Source of the DNA: Scatosoma sp045614565
Lineage (GTDB): Bacteria > Bacillota > Clostridia > Christensenellales > Borkfalkiaceae
Assembly: GCA_045614565.1 (NCBI GenBank)
Contig: JAZLDG010000053.1
Span: forward strand, 36,979 to 100,978
Length of the DNA: 64,000 nucleotides
Reading direction: 5' to 3'
Under the pieces are notes generated by a model. It was given only the letters and a program-made list of their open reading frames with translations. It had not been told where the DNA came from and searched no databases. Positions 34,261-42,835 of this stretch are shown here, one piece after another. The number at the start of each line of letters is the position of its first letter. Position 1 is the first letter of the stretch. The position numbers and the translations under genes are program-made.

Positions 34261-34289
34261 TTGACTTTTTTTTTCAGGTATGCTAAAAT
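34261..34289 (+). promoter_or_regulatory. Promoter of recX-birA-nnr
   Basis: TTGACT 34261-34266, 17-bp spacer containing a T-run, TAAAAT 34284-34289. Confidence 0.75.
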
Positions 34290-34319
34290 GTTACAAAGAA
34301 CGCGTTTGGGGGACTGTTT

Positions 34320-34946
34320 TTGAACGAGATTACGGCGATTACGCCACAGGTAAAAGACAAAAGACGGTGCAATATCTATATCGACGGCCGATTTTATTGC
34401 GGGCTGACCTTGGAAACGACGGTGAAAAATCGTTTGAAGGTCGGACAAAGCATCGATTTGGAAAAATTGTCCGAAATACAGCTCGAAAGTGAGAAAAATA
34501 CCGCTTTGGATAAAGCGTTGACGCACCTTACCGCCACGCAAAAAACGGAAAAACAAATCCGCGATTTTCTTTTGAAAAAGGGGTATTTGGCGGGCGTATG
34601 CGATTACGTGGTCGATAAATTAAAGGATTACGGTTTTATCGACGATAGCGGGTACGCGGAAAGCTATATTTCCTTTGCGGCAAAACGCAAGGGTAGCCGC
34701 TTGATTAAAATGGAATTGCAAAGCAAGGGCGTAGACAAGGACGACATCGAAAAAGCGATGCAATCGCTGGATACTTCTACGCAGGAAGAAACAGCGAAAA
34801 CCATTGCGATGAAATATACGCGCGGAAAGGAAATCACGCGGGAGCTTTTGCAAAAAACCTATCGGTATTTGCTTGGAAAAGGCTTTGACTACGAAACGGC
34901 GAAAACGGCGTTGCGCGCGCTTGGGGAGTACGATGACGAAGAATGA
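34320..34946 (+). CDS. recX: Recombination regulatory protein RecX
   Basis: RecX binds RecA filaments and limits recombination. The 208-residue helical-repeat protein has LTHLTATQKTEKQIRDFLLKKGY, KDYGFIDDSGYAESYI and KGSRLIKMELQSKGV, matching the RecX three-helix repeats. There is an N-terminal extension of about 60 residues. The start is read as TTG at 34320 because no in-frame ATG occurs before residue 170 or so; the ribosome site (GGGGG 34309-34313) is modest. The stop overlaps birA by 14 bases. Confidence 0.86.
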   Translation: MNEITAITPQVKDKRRCNIYIDGRFYCGLTLETTVKNRLKVGQSIDLEKLSEIQLESEKNTALDKALTHLTATQKTEKQIRDFLLKKGYLAGVCDYVVDKLKDYGFIDDSGYAESYISFAAKRKGSRLIKMELQSKGVDKDDIEKAMQSLDTSTQEETAKTIAMKYTRGKEITRELLQKTYRYLLGKGFDYETAKTALRALGEYDDEE

Positions 34947-35634
34947 CAAAAAATTAAAAATCGAACGGTTTGAAGAAATCGACTCGACGAACGATTACGC
35001 CAAATCTAAACGCGGAGCGCGGGAAGATTTGCTCGTGATTGCGAAACGGCAAACGCGGGGCAGGGGAACGAAAGGCCGTTCGTTCGTTTCCAACGACGGC
35101 GGGATTTATTTGACGCGGCTTTCCTTTTACGAGAATTTTCCTGCAAATCGCGCCTTTGAAATTATGCAAAACGCGGCGGCGGCGGTGTGCGAAACACTTT
35201 CGTTTTTCGGCGTAAAGCCCAAAATTAAATGGCCGAACGATATTTTCGTCGGCGGGAAAAAGATTTGCGGTATTTTGGTGGAAAACACCTTTTCGGGGGC
35301 TTGCGTTTCGTCGTCCGTGGTTGGGATCGGGCTTAACGTGAACGGCGAGCTTGCGCCGTCGATCTCGGATATCGCAACCACGATGCAAAAGGAAGCGGGA
35401 AAACTGCTTGATATTGTGAAAGTAGAAGGCGTTTTGATTGAAAATTTAGAACGGGGCGTAGGAGCAAAATACGGCGAATATTTAGGCTTTTTGGGTGAAA
35501 ACGTAACGCTTGTTGTGGGCGATGAACGCATACCTGCCCGCTTGCTTTTTGTGGACGAACGGGGCAATTTACACGCCGAAACGAACGGCGAAAATAGAAT
35601 TTTTGCCGCGGCGGAAATTTCCGTGCGGATTTAG
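34933..35634 (+). CDS. birA: Biotin-protein ligase (catalytic domain only)
   Basis: BirA attaches biotin to carboxylase carrier domains via biotinyl-AMP. The 233-residue product has the nucleotide/biotin loop GRGTKGRSFVSNDGG and the KWPNDIFVGGKKICGIL motif, then a small C-terminal domain. It lacks the N-terminal helix-turn-helix of the repressor type, so it should not regulate biotin genes. ATG 34933 overlaps the end of recX. The open frame 20 codons further upstream runs inside recX and is not used. Confidence 0.9.
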   Translation: MTKNDKKLKIERFEEIDSTNDYAKSKRGAREDLLVIAKRQTRGRGTKGRSFVSNDGGIYLTRLSFYENFPANRAFEIMQNAAAAVCETLSFFGVKPKIKWPNDIFVGGKKICGILVENTFSGACVSSSVVGIGLNVNGELAPSISDIATTMQKEAGKLLDIVKVEGVLIENLERGVGAKYGEYLGFLGENVTLVVGDERIPARLLFVDERGNLHAETNGENRIFAAAEISVRI

Positions 35635-35643
35635 GGGGAAGCT

Positions 35644-37134
35644 ATGTTTGTATTGACGGGCGCGCAAATGCGCGAAGCGGACGAATATACGATTAAAGAG
35701 CTTGGCGTGCCTTCGCTTACGCTGATGGAACGCGCGGGCGTTGCGCTTGCGGACGAAGCGGAAAGGCTTGCGTCGACGGGTAAAATTCTTTGCGTGTGCG
35801 GCGGCGGAAACAACGGCGGCGACGGGTTCGTGTGCGCGCGTATTTTAATGGAACACGGTCGCGAAGTGGAAGCCGTATTTTTCGCAAAACGGGCTTCGAC
35901 GGAATGTGCGACCAACAAAGAAAAATTCGAGCGTTTGGGCGGTCGGATATTTGCCGATATTCCCCAAACGGCGTACGCGTTGATCGTTGATTGTTTGCTC
36001 GGTACGGGCTTCCAAGGCGAAGTGTCGAGTGTTTACGCGGGCGTGATTGCAAAAATCAACGCGAGAAAGAGCGGAAAGGTACTTTCCGCGGATATTCCTT
36101 CTGGGGTAAACGGGGAAAACGGCAAAGGCGAAATCGCGGTGAAAGCGGATAGAACGCTTTGCATAGGGGAGCTGAAAACGGGCGTGTTTTTGGACGACGG
36201 AATTGATTATTCGGGCGAAGTTGCCCGCGTAGATATCGGGATTGCATTGCCCAAAAACGATTACGCGACGCTGATCGACCGCGCGGAAGCAAAAAAACGT
36301 TTACCCGTTAGAAAACGCAATTCGCATAAGGGCAGCTACGGCAAGGCGGCGATCGTCGCGGGAAGCGAAGCCTACACGGGCGCGGCGTATCTTGCGACGG
36401 CGGCGTGTTTGCGTTCGGGCGTAGGGTATACGACCTTGTTTACGCCCAAGGATATTTTGCCGTATTACGTATTGAAAGCACCCGAAGCGTTGATCGTTTC
36501 CTTAAACGACGGGGGCAGGGTTGTGTTCAAAGAAGATAATTTCCAAAAACTTTTGGATTTTGACGCGATTGCGTATGGTATGGGTACGGGCGTGAGTGAA
36601 GCCGTCGCGCAAGGCGCGAAATACTTGCTTTCGCATTTTCAAGGCAGGTTGGTCTTGGACGCGGACGCGATCAATTCCCTTGCCGTATACGAAAAAGAGA
36701 ATTTCAAAAGCATTTTCGGGACGAAAAAATGCGACGTCGTATTGACGCCGCATTATAAGGAGTTTTCCCGAATGACGGGAGAAAGTGTAATCGCGTTAAA
36801 AGAAAAAGGCTTGTCCGCGCCGCAAGCGTTCGCGCGCGAATACGGTGTGACCGTGCTTTTGAAAAACGCTGTTTCTCTGCTTGCGGACAAAACCTATGCG
36901 GCTGTGAATACCAGCGGAACTTCGGGGCAAGCGAAAGGCGGAAGCGGCGACGTGCTTTCGGGCGTGATCGCGGGCTTATGCGCGCAAGGCATGTCCGCGT
37001 TCGACGGGGCTTTCGTGGGCACGTACTTGGTCGGCAAAGCGGCGGAAATTGCCGTTGAAACACAAGGCGAGCGCGCCGTGCTTGCAAGCGATACGATCGC
37101 TTGCTTGGGTAAGGCGTTTCTTTATTGCGAATAG
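35644..37134 (+). CDS. nnr: Bifunctional NAD(P)H-hydrate epimerase/dehydratase
   Basis: This fusion repairs damaged NADH and NADPH hydrates. The 496-residue protein has an N-terminal epimerase domain (about 1-210: GGGNNGGDGFVCARIL, DCLLGTGFQGEV) and a C-terminal ADP/ATP-dependent dehydratase domain (about 220-496: KGSYGKAAIVAGS, LVLDADAINSLA, LTPHYKEFSRM, KGGSGDVLSGVIAG). It follows birA by 9 bases. Its last 13 bases overlap the end of the convergent membrane-protein gene, with no room for a separate terminator. Confidence 0.95.
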   Translation: MFVLTGAQMREADEYTIKELGVPSLTLMERAGVALADEAERLASTGKILCVCGGGNNGGDGFVCARILMEHGREVEAVFFAKRASTECATNKEKFERLGGRIFADIPQTAYALIVDCLLGTGFQGEVSSVYAGVIAKINARKSGKVLSADIPSGVNGENGKGEIAVKADRTLCIGELKTGVFLDDGIDYSGEVARVDIGIALPKNDYATLIDRAEAKKRLPVRKRNSHKGSYGKAAIVAGSEAYTGAAYLATAACLRSGVGYTTLFTPKDILPYYVLKAPEALIVSLNDGGRVVFKEDNFQKLLDFDAIAYGMGTGVSEAVAQGAKYLLSHFQGRLVLDADAINSLAVYEKENFKSIFGTKKCDVVLTPHYKEFSRMTGESVIALKEKGLSAPQAFAREYGVTVLLKNAVSLLADKTYAAVNTSGTSGQAKGGSGDVLSGVIAGLCAQGMSAFDGAFVGTYLVGKAAEIAVETQGERAVLASDTIACLGKAFLYCE

Positions 37135-37874
37135 CCGAAGATACGGATAAACACCGCTGTTAGCAATAAAAGCGAACCTAACAGCAAATAATAATAGGGA
37201 AAGGGCGTTAAAAGGGAAGTGGATAAAACGAGCGCACCGCCGATTAAAAAGCGTTTGCTGTTGCTTTTTGCAAAGCACGCGCGCAAACGGCGTTGTCGTT
37301 TGTTTTGCGGCGTGGTTTCCCCTAAATATTGTTCGGGTAACGCGTCCGCGGTTTTGAGCATAGCATACACTTCGTCGCCCGTTTTCAAACGGATTTTTAA
37401 TTGCTGGCAAAGCTGCGCTGCTTCCGCTTCGATCTCGTTGCAGAGTAAAATTTTTTCCTTGCCCGTTTTTAAGCGGGAAAGGCTAGCGATTTCGTCGCTC
37501 GTGACGGGCGAAAAACGGAATTTGAGAAAATAAAATCCCGTTTCGGCGTGCAAGCGGAGCTTACCGAAGCGTTTAACCCGTTCGCCTTTGGAAAGAGCGG
37601 TTTGGAAAAAACTCGTTTTTTCTTCGTCCGAAGACAGCGCAAGATGCGTAAGCAGTTTTTGTTTTTGCGTTTCGTCCGATTTTTTTAGAAAGAGCCGGTT
37701 GCGCTTGCTTTGAAGTAACGCGCCCACGCCCATTGCGGCGAGTACGCCGCAAACGGTTGCAAGAAGAAAGGAAAGCCAAAGCGAAATTCCCAAATACCGA
37801 AACAGGCAAAGGGTAAAAAGTGCAGTGATAAAAAAAGTGAAAATAAGGTCGGAATAAAAAGCTGATTTTTTCAT
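37122..37874 (-). CDS. Unrecognised four-segment membrane protein
   Basis: I do not recognise this 250-residue protein. Two hydrophobic segments lie at the N-terminus (about 8-30 and 32-54) and two at the C-terminus (about 208-226 and 229-246). Between them is a soluble, basic middle region of about 150 residues, so both ends and the middle should face the cytoplasm. The middle has a segment with GFYFLKFRFSPVTSDEIASLSR. Its 3' end overlaps nnr by 13 bases and its start faces the nadD-yqeK promoter. Coding bias looks like the neighbours, so I consider it real. Confidence 0.7.
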   Translation of the reverse strand: MKKSAFYSDLIFTFFITALFTLCLFRYLGISLWLSFLLATVCGVLAAMGVGALLQSKRNRLFLKKSDETQKQKLLTHLALSSDEEKTSFFQTALSKGERVKRFGKLRLHAETGFYFLKFRFSPVTSDEIASLSRLKTGKEKILLCNEIEAEAAQLCQQLKIRLKTGDEVYAMLKTADALPEQYLGETTPQNKRQRRLRACFAKSNSKRFLIGGALVLSTSLLTPFPYYYLLLGSLLLLTAVFIRIFGYSQ

Positions 37875-37909
37875 ATACAGATTTTTGCCGATTTTTTCCC
37901 TTTCTAAAC

Positions 37910-37938
37910 TTGAAAAAAATAAAAATATATAGTATAAT
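37910..37938 (+). promoter_or_regulatory. Promoter of nadD-yqeK-rsfS
   Basis: TTGAAA 37910-37915, 17-bp spacer, TATAAT 37933-37938. Confidence 0.72.
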
Positions 37939-37960
37939 GGTAAAAAGTGGAGATATAGGT

Positions 37961-39154
37961 ATGAAAATCGGCATTTTTGGCGGATCGTTTGATCCCGTGC
38001 ATACCGAGCATATTCGCGTGGCGCAAGCGGCTATAAAAAGCTTGGGCTTAAATAAGCTTTTAATTATGCCCGCGCATACGCCCCCGCACAAGGCGGGGAA
38101 AAGCCTTTCTCCCGATCACGAACGGTTAGAGCTTTGCCGTTTGGCGTTTGAAAATACAGCGGGCGCGGAAGTAAGCGATTACGAAATGCGCCAAGGCGGG
38201 ACAAGCTTTACCTATCTTACCTGCGAGCATTTTAGAAACGCGTATCCGAACGCGGAGCTGTTTTGGCTCGTGGGGACGGATATGCTGCGGGATTTTCCGA
38301 CTTGGAAATATCCGGAGCGTATATTGCAAAGCGTTACGCTTGCCGTGTGTGCCCGCAACGAAGCGGATGGGTGGATAGAAAAGGAACGCGCCGATTTTTT
38401 GCGCCGATTTGGAAAGGACTTTGCCGTAGTCGCCTATAACGGCGCGGCGGTCTCGTCCACGAAAATCCGCGTTTTGGCGGGGGCAGGTATGCGTTTAACG
38501 CCGTTCGTGCCCGAAACGGTAGAAGCATATATTCAAGAAAAACATATGTATGAAATAGTGGGAGCGAAAGAATCGCTTGCTTTGCAAAAGCCGTCGCGTG
38601 CGGAGCATAGTTTACGGGTTGCGCTCGTTGCTGCGACGCGTGCGGGGCGCGTGGGCGTGTCCGAGAAAAAAGCGATTGCCGCCGCGCTTTTGCACGATTG
38701 CACGAAAAATTTGCGTTTGGACGATCCGCTTTTACGCGGCTTCGAGATAAAAGACGAGTGGGGGGAAGTGCCCGATAGCGTGTTGCATCAGTTTACGGGC
38801 GCGTTCGTCGCGCAAACGGCGCTTGGGGTAGACGACGAAGAAATCATTGACGCCATTCGCTTTCATACGAGCGGGAAAGAGAATATGACCGCGCTTGGGA
38901 AGTTGATTTTTCTTGCCGACATGGTCGAAGAAGAACGAAAATACGACTGCGTGGATATTTTGCGGGAGCTGTTCTGGCAAAACGACGATGCGCTTCCGCC
39001 TGAAAATCGTTTGGACGCGTGTTTGGAACGCGCCCTGAAAGAAACGCTGTTATATTTGAAAAAAAAGGGTACAATAGTGTATACGTTAACCGAAAAAGCA
39101 TACGCGTTTTACGCGAAGGGAGATTGTTATGGAAAGAAAAGAAATCAGCAGTAA
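37961..39154 (+). CDS. nadD: NadD-YqeK fusion protein
   Basis: The 397-residue product joins nicotinate-nucleotide adenylyltransferase (about 1-195) to a YqeK-type HD hydrolase (about 205-390). NadD motifs are GGSFDPVHTEH (8-17), MPAHTPPHK and SSTKIRVLAG near 165. The HD part has H216 and H245-D246 (RAEHSLRV, LLHDCTKN); YqeK enzymes hydrolyse Ap4A symmetrically. In Bacillus these are adjacent separate genes. The fusion joins NAD synthesis with dinucleotide clearance in one chain. ATG 37961 has GGAG 8 bases upstream. The last 26 bases overlap rsfS. Confidence 0.92.
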   Translation: MKIGIFGGSFDPVHTEHIRVAQAAIKSLGLNKLLIMPAHTPPHKAGKSLSPDHERLELCRLAFENTAGAEVSDYEMRQGGTSFTYLTCEHFRNAYPNAELFWLVGTDMLRDFPTWKYPERILQSVTLAVCARNEADGWIEKERADFLRRFGKDFAVVAYNGAAVSSTKIRVLAGAGMRLTPFVPETVEAYIQEKHMYEIVGAKESLALQKPSRAEHSLRVALVAATRAGRVGVSEKKAIAAALLHDCTKNLRLDDPLLRGFEIKDEWGEVPDSVLHQFTGAFVAQTALGVDDEEIIDAIRFHTSGKENMTALGKLIFLADMVEEERKYDCVDILRELFWQNDDALPPENRLDACLERALKETLLYLKKKGTIVYTLTEKAYAFYAKGDCYGKKRNQQ

Positions 39155-39518
39155 AGAGCTTGCGCTCGCCGTTTGTAAAGCGCTTGCGGATAAGCGCGGC
39201 AAGGACATCGTCAGCTTGTACGTGCGTGAAAAGACCGATCTTTGCGATTACTTTGTAATCGCAAGCGGTAGCAACGCACCGCAAATCCGCGCAATGGGCG
39301 AACGGGTAGAAGAACTTGTCGAACGGGATTTGGGGCTTGTTCCCACCCGCACCGAAGGCGTGCGCGACGGGCGTTGGGCGGTCGTGGATTACGGCGACGT
39401 TATCGTGCATATTTTTAACGACGAAACGCGGCTTTTTTATCACCTTGAACGCCTTTGGACGGACGGCGGGAACTTGGTAAAGTTCGACGACGAAAAGGGT
39501 GAATTTGTTGAAGCGTAA
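39129..39518 (+). CDS. rsfS: Ribosomal silencing factor RsfS
   Basis: RsfS binds L14 on the 50S subunit and blocks subunit joining when nutrients fall. The 129-residue protein contains GKDIVSLYVREKTDLCDYFVIASG and the conserved EGVRDGRWAVVDYGDVIVHIFNDETR block. Its ATG lies 26 bases inside nadD-yqeK in another frame, preceded by AAGGGAG, so translation is likely coupled. The gene order nadD-yqeK-rsfS is conserved in Firmicutes. Confidence 0.94.
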   Translation: MERKEISSKELALAVCKALADKRGKDIVSLYVREKTDLCDYFVIASGSNAPQIRAMGERVEELVERDLGLVPTRTEGVRDGRWAVVDYGDVIVHIFNDETRLFYHLERLWTDGGNLVKFDDEKGEFVEA

Positions 39519-39520
39519 AT

Positions 39521-39805
39521 TTACTTAAAGCGGATTTCCTTGGGTTCGCTGTAATTTGTTTTCGCGCGTTTTTTGCGTTCAACGATATAATAAATAGGCT
39601 CTCTCTCGTTAGGGAGAGTTTTGGGTTGCGGCGGAGTTTCGCCGCTTTCCTTTTTTTCGTGCTTTTCTTGCTTGGTTAAGCTTTTTCGATAGCGTTGTCC
39701 AAGCCGCGCAAGCCGCGCGATATGTACGCCGAAAAAACAAAGAATAAAAAGCAAAATCAGCCAAAATATCCCCCAAAACGGGGAAACGGTAAGTAAAGCG
39801 TTCAT
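39521..39805 (-). CDS. Small one-segment membrane protein, unknown
   Basis: The likely product is 94 residues, starting MNALLTVSPFWGIFW: one membrane segment (about 8-30), a basic stretch, a proline-rich linker and a C-terminal block PIYYIVERKKRAKTNYSEPKEIRF that looks conserved-like. The frame is open upstream to 40048, but that part runs antisense to the next gene and lacks membrane-protein character. No strong ribosome site is seen at 39805. It ends two bases from the convergent rsfS stop. Confidence 0.55.
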   Translation of the reverse strand: MNALLTVSPFWGIFWLILLFILCFFGVHIARLARLGQRYRKSLTKQEKHEKKESGETPPQPKTLPNEREPIYYIVERKKRAKTNYSEPKEIRFK

Positions 39806-39838
39806 AGGGAAAGTATACGAAAATTTTATCGTCATAAA

Positions 39839-40807
39839 ATGGCTAAATTTGGAATAAACGCCCTGTCTTTGTCGCATAATCAAACTATGGAAAAGCAAAC
39901 GCAACAAAATCAAGAACTTACCAAAGAAACCGCAAAACCGCAAACGGATAACGGCGTGCTTTTTTCTTCCAAGGACGCCGAAGAATACCGCGCGTACAAG
40001 CGTAGGCAAAAAATGACGGAGGTGAGCGGCGCGATTGCCCGTTCGCAATCCTGCTTAAACGGCAACGAAGACGTGCAACGGGTGTGCGAACGCGCCGTGC
40101 GACTTAAACAGGTCGCCGTGCGCTTACCGCTTACCAAGCTTTCGCAAGCGGCGTATTACCTGACGGGTAGCGAAGTGAAAATGGACTGCGTGGTGGGTGG
40201 AAACGGCGAAACGCTCGCCAAGGTCAAAGCCTACGAAACGCGGCTTGCCGTTCGCCGTCACGCGAAAGAAATTACCGTACCCGTTACGCCGTCTTTGCTC
40301 GATTGCTGTCGGTTTGGGGAAATCCGCCGCGAATTGAAACGCGTACGCCGTGCCGCTCGGAAAGCCGTTTTGAAAGTGCGCGTGGAAAAAACGAGCTCGC
40401 CAACGAGCATCGCAAGAGTGGCGCGTATTGCGAGCGAGATCGGCGCAAAATATTTCAGCGTGCCTTATTTTAAGGGCTGCGACAAGCTTCGGCTCGACCT
40501 TACGGGCGGGTGTTTATTAGAAGTATCGGGCGTGGAAACGGCGGAAATTTATAAAAAGCTCGTGGAAGTGGGCGTTTCGCGGATCGTGACCGATCGGGCT
40601 TGGGAAATTTATACCGAATGGATGAAGGAAGCAACGGAAACGTTCGTTCCCGCGCATACGCCCGCCGTTCAAGAACCCGCGACGGAAGAAACGGCGGCGG
40701 AACTGCCCAAATCCCGCGTGGAAAGCGGTATACCGCGCGTGGAAGCGAAAAATCCCGAAACGGATTATCATTGCCGTTTAGAAGGCTCGGATTTGAAATT
40801 TTTATAA
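39839..40807 (+). CDS. DeoC-like TIM-barrel protein without catalytic residues
   Basis: The 322-residue protein has a charged N-terminus (1-60), a central domain (about 75-265) and an acidic, proline-containing tail. By eye the central domain follows deoxyribose-phosphate aldolase: VKMDCVVGGNGETLAKVKAYE aligns with the T-V-x-F-P-x-G segment and AVLKVRVEKT with L-K-V-I-I-E-T. The three catalytic positions are changed: the Schiff-base lysine becomes S207, the aspartate T146 and the second lysine E228. An enzyme activity is therefore unlikely. The start is uncertain (ATG 39839 or 39887; neither has a good ribosome site). A terminator follows. Confidence 0.65.
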   Translation: MAKFGINALSLSHNQTMEKQTQQNQELTKETAKPQTDNGVLFSSKDAEEYRAYKRRQKMTEVSGAIARSQSCLNGNEDVQRVCERAVRLKQVAVRLPLTKLSQAAYYLTGSEVKMDCVVGGNGETLAKVKAYETRLAVRRHAKEITVPVTPSLLDCCRFGEIRRELKRVRRAARKAVLKVRVEKTSSPTSIARVARIASEIGAKYFSVPYFKGCDKLRLDLTGGCLLEVSGVETAEIYKKLVEVGVSRIVTDRAWEIYTEWMKEATETFVPAHTPAVQEPATEETAAELPKSRVESGIPRVEAKNPETDYHCRLEGSDLKFL

Positions 40808-40815
40808 GCGAAAAG

Positions 40816-40839
40816 ACCGTCTTATCAAGACGGTTTTTT
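40816..40839 (+). terminator. Terminator before cwlD
   Basis: Perfect 8-bp arms 40816-40823 and 40827-40834, T-run 40834-40839. Confidence 0.88.
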
Positions 40840-40874
40840 CGTATATTTTTTTATAATAGCGCATAGGATAAGGT

Positions 40875-41582
40875 ATGAAAAAAAGTGTTTTTGCCGCCGT
40901 AGTAGCGGTGGCGGTAGGTTTTATAACGGCGGTGGTTTTATGCGTGCAAACGCTGTACGCGCCGCAGCCCGTTTTTTCGCAGGCGCAAGCGGGAATGACG
41001 GTCGTCGTGGACGCGGGGCACGGCGGAATTGACGGCGGCGTGACGGGTAAAAAAACGGGCAAAAAAGAGAGTGATCTCAACCTTGCTATCGCCTTTTGCT
41101 TAAAAACGGCGTTGGAAGACAAGGGCTTTTTGGTGGTTTTGACCCGCAAAACGGAAGCGGGACTTTACGACACCACGGCAAAGGGTTTTAAGAAACGGGA
41201 TATGCAACGGCGCAGGGAAATTATCGAAGAAATCAAGCCCGATTTCGTGCTTTCTCTGCATCAAAATTTTTACCCGTCGCGTAGCTCGCGCGGGGCGCAG
41301 GTTTTTTACAAAAAAGGCTCGGCAAACGGCGAGCGGTTTGCTACGCTCGCACAAGAAAAATTAAACGGCTTATACGCGGGGCAGGGGGTTAAGGCTCGCA
41401 AAGCGACGGCGGGGGAATTTTTTATGCTCGATTGCTCCACCGCACCGTCGCTGTTGATCGAGTGCGGGTTCTTATCCAACCCCGCGGACGAAGCCTTGCT
41501 CGTTTCTTCGGCTTGGCAACGCAAGCTCGCTGAAACGGTCGCAAGCAGCGTTTTGGCGTATTTATCGAACGATATGGCTTGA
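40875..41582 (+). CDS. cwlD: N-acetylmuramoyl-L-alanine amidase CwlD
   Basis: CwlD removes peptide from muramic acid in the spore cortex, the first step to muramic-delta-lactam needed for germination. The 235-residue protein has an N-terminal membrane/signal segment (about 4-27) and an Amidase_3 domain with zinc ligands H49 (DAGHGG), E65 and H129 (SLHQN) and catalytic E196 (LLIECGFLSN). The length and the single domain match CwlD rather than larger autolysins. A TATAAT at 40852-40857 has no good -35, and a sporulation promoter could not be assigned with confidence. Confidence 0.88.
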   Translation: MKKSVFAAVVAVAVGFITAVVLCVQTLYAPQPVFSQAQAGMTVVVDAGHGGIDGGVTGKKTGKKESDLNLAIAFCLKTALEDKGFLVVLTRKTEAGLYDTTAKGFKKRDMQRRREIIEEIKPDFVLSLHQNFYPSRSSRGAQVFYKKGSANGERFATLAQEKLNGLYAGQGVKARKATAGEFFMLDCSTAPSLLIECGFLSNPADEALLVSSAWQRKLAETVASSVLAYLSNDMA

Positions 41583-41598
41583 AATCGGGTTGAAACGC

Positions 41599-41627
41599 TT
41601 GTCATTTCGATAGATTTATGTTATAAT
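41599..41627 (+). promoter_or_regulatory. Promoter of mrnC-rlmB-sigH
   Basis: TTGTCA 41599-41604, 17-bp spacer, TATAAT 41622-41627. The -10 is embedded in a palindrome with 6-bp arms (ATGTTA, TAACAT). Confidence 0.75.
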
Positions 41628-41665
41628 ATAACATATCCTTTGCGCGTTGGCGACGGAGTGACGAT

Positions 41666-42097
41666 ATGTTGATGCAAAAAATGACGGAAGAAAAAGCAGC
41701 TTTGGAAAATCCCGTTACCTTGGCGTTTTTAGGCGACGCGGTGTTTTCGCTGTTCGTGCGCGAAAAACTCGTGTTATCCAAAACGGGTAAAGCGGCGGAC
41801 TTTCAAAGAGCGGCTTCACGCGTCGAATCGGCGCGGGGACAAAGCGCGTTCGTGGAGCGGGTATTGCCGCTGTTTACCGAAACGGAAAATGCCGTTTACC
41901 ACCGCGGAAGAAACGCGAAAAAAGCAACCAAAAGCAAAAACGCAAGCGCGGGCGAATACAGTCGTTCGACGGGCTTTGAAGCGGTGCTTGGGTACTTGTA
42001 TCTTACGGGAAATTACGAACGCGTGAACGAGCTTCTGTCTTTGCTTAGCGACGAAGATTTACAAGGACGGGCGGCGGAAAAAGTATATAAACCATAA
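41666..42097 (+). CDS. mrnC: Mini-ribonuclease III
   Basis: Mini-III trims 23S rRNA ends using an RNase III catalytic domain without the RNA-binding domain. The 143-residue product has NPVTLAFLGDAVFSLFVREKL and RSTGFEAVLGYLYLTGNYER, the two catalytic helices. GGAG lies 8 bases before the ATG. It begins the mrnC-rlmB-sigH operon known from Bacillus, although cysS is not upstream here. Confidence 0.92.
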   Translation: MLMQKMTEEKAALENPVTLAFLGDAVFSLFVREKLVLSKTGKAADFQRAASRVESARGQSAFVERVLPLFTETENAVYHRGRNAKKATKSKNASAGEYSRSTGFEAVLGYLYLTGNYERVNELLSLLSDEDLQGRAAEKVYKP

Positions 42098-42110
42098 AAA
42101 GGAAAAGCAT

Positions 42111-42830
42111 ATGAAAACGGAAGGCAGAAACGCAGTTATGGAACTGCTGAAAACGGGAAAAAATATAGACAAGCTGTTGATTGAAAAGGGCGGACAAGGC
42201 TTTCTTGCCAACATTTTCGCGGAAGCGCGTAAAAAGGGCGTGCGCGTACAGTTCGTCGATCGGCAAGTCTTGGATAAGGAAAGCGTTACCAAAAAACATC
42301 AAGGCGTAATCGCGTTTACCACCGATTACGAATATTACGATTTGGAAGATATTATCGCTGAGAAAAAGAGCGAAAAGGGCGGTTTCGTCGTGCTTTGCGA
42401 CGGGATTGAAGACGTGCATAATTTGGGGAGTATTCTCCGTGTAGCCGAATGTGCGGGCGCGGACGGCGTGGTTATCCCCAAATCGGGAAGCGCGTCGGTC
42501 ACGGAAAGCGTTATCCGCATTTCCGCGGGCGCGGCGGAGCATATGAAGGTCGCGAAAGTGCCCAACTTAAACCAAGCGGTGGAAGCGTTGCAAAAAAACG
42601 GGTACTGGGTGTACGCTTTGGAAGCGGGCGGCGAAGATATTTATCAGGAGAAATTCGACGGGAATATCGCGCTCGTGGTCGGCGGGGAAGATAGCGGCGT
42701 AAAACGCTTAACCAAAGAAAAATGCGACAAAACGCTGTCCATTCCCTTGCAGGGCAAGGTAAATTCGCTCAACGCTTCGGTGGCGTTGGGGATTGCGGCG
42801 TACGAAGTGGTTAGAAATCGGTTGGGGTAA
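42111..42830 (+). CDS. rlmB: 23S rRNA 2'-O-methyltransferase RlmB
   Basis: RlmB methylates the ribose of a guanosine in the 23S peptidyl-transferase region. The 239-residue SPOUT protein has an N-terminal substrate-binding domain (GRNAVMELLKTGKNIDKLL) and the knotted catalytic domain with DGIEDVHNLGSILRVAECAGADGVV, LVVGGEDSGV and PLQGKVNSLNASVALGIAAYE. It is placed 13 bases after mrnC and 5 before sigH. Confidence 0.93.
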   Translation: MKTEGRNAVMELLKTGKNIDKLLIEKGGQGFLANIFAEARKKGVRVQFVDRQVLDKESVTKKHQGVIAFTTDYEYYDLEDIIAEKKSEKGGFVVLCDGIEDVHNLGSILRVAECAGADGVVIPKSGSASVTESVIRISAGAAEHMKVAKVPNLNQAVEALQKNGYWVYALEAGGEDIYQEKFDGNIALVVGGEDSGVKRLTKEKCDKTLSIPLQGKVNSLNASVALGIAAYEVVRNRLG

Positions 42831-42835
42831 AAAGT

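Noticed and set aside
34239..34275. Hairpin CCGTA/TACGG followed by a T-run, like a terminator
   Set aside because: No gene ends here on the plus strand. The T-run is part of the spacer of the recX promoter, whose -35 TTGACT and -10 TAAAAT are well placed.
39806..40048. N-terminal extension of the small minus-strand membrane protein
   Set aside because: The added residues are antisense to the DeoC-like gene, rich in R, H and F, and have no ribosome site; the protein-like part starts at 39805.
40840..40874. Sigma-E-like promoter (ATA, N16, CATAGGAT) before cwlD
   Set aside because: The predicted start would lie within or after the ribosome site, so the spacing does not work.
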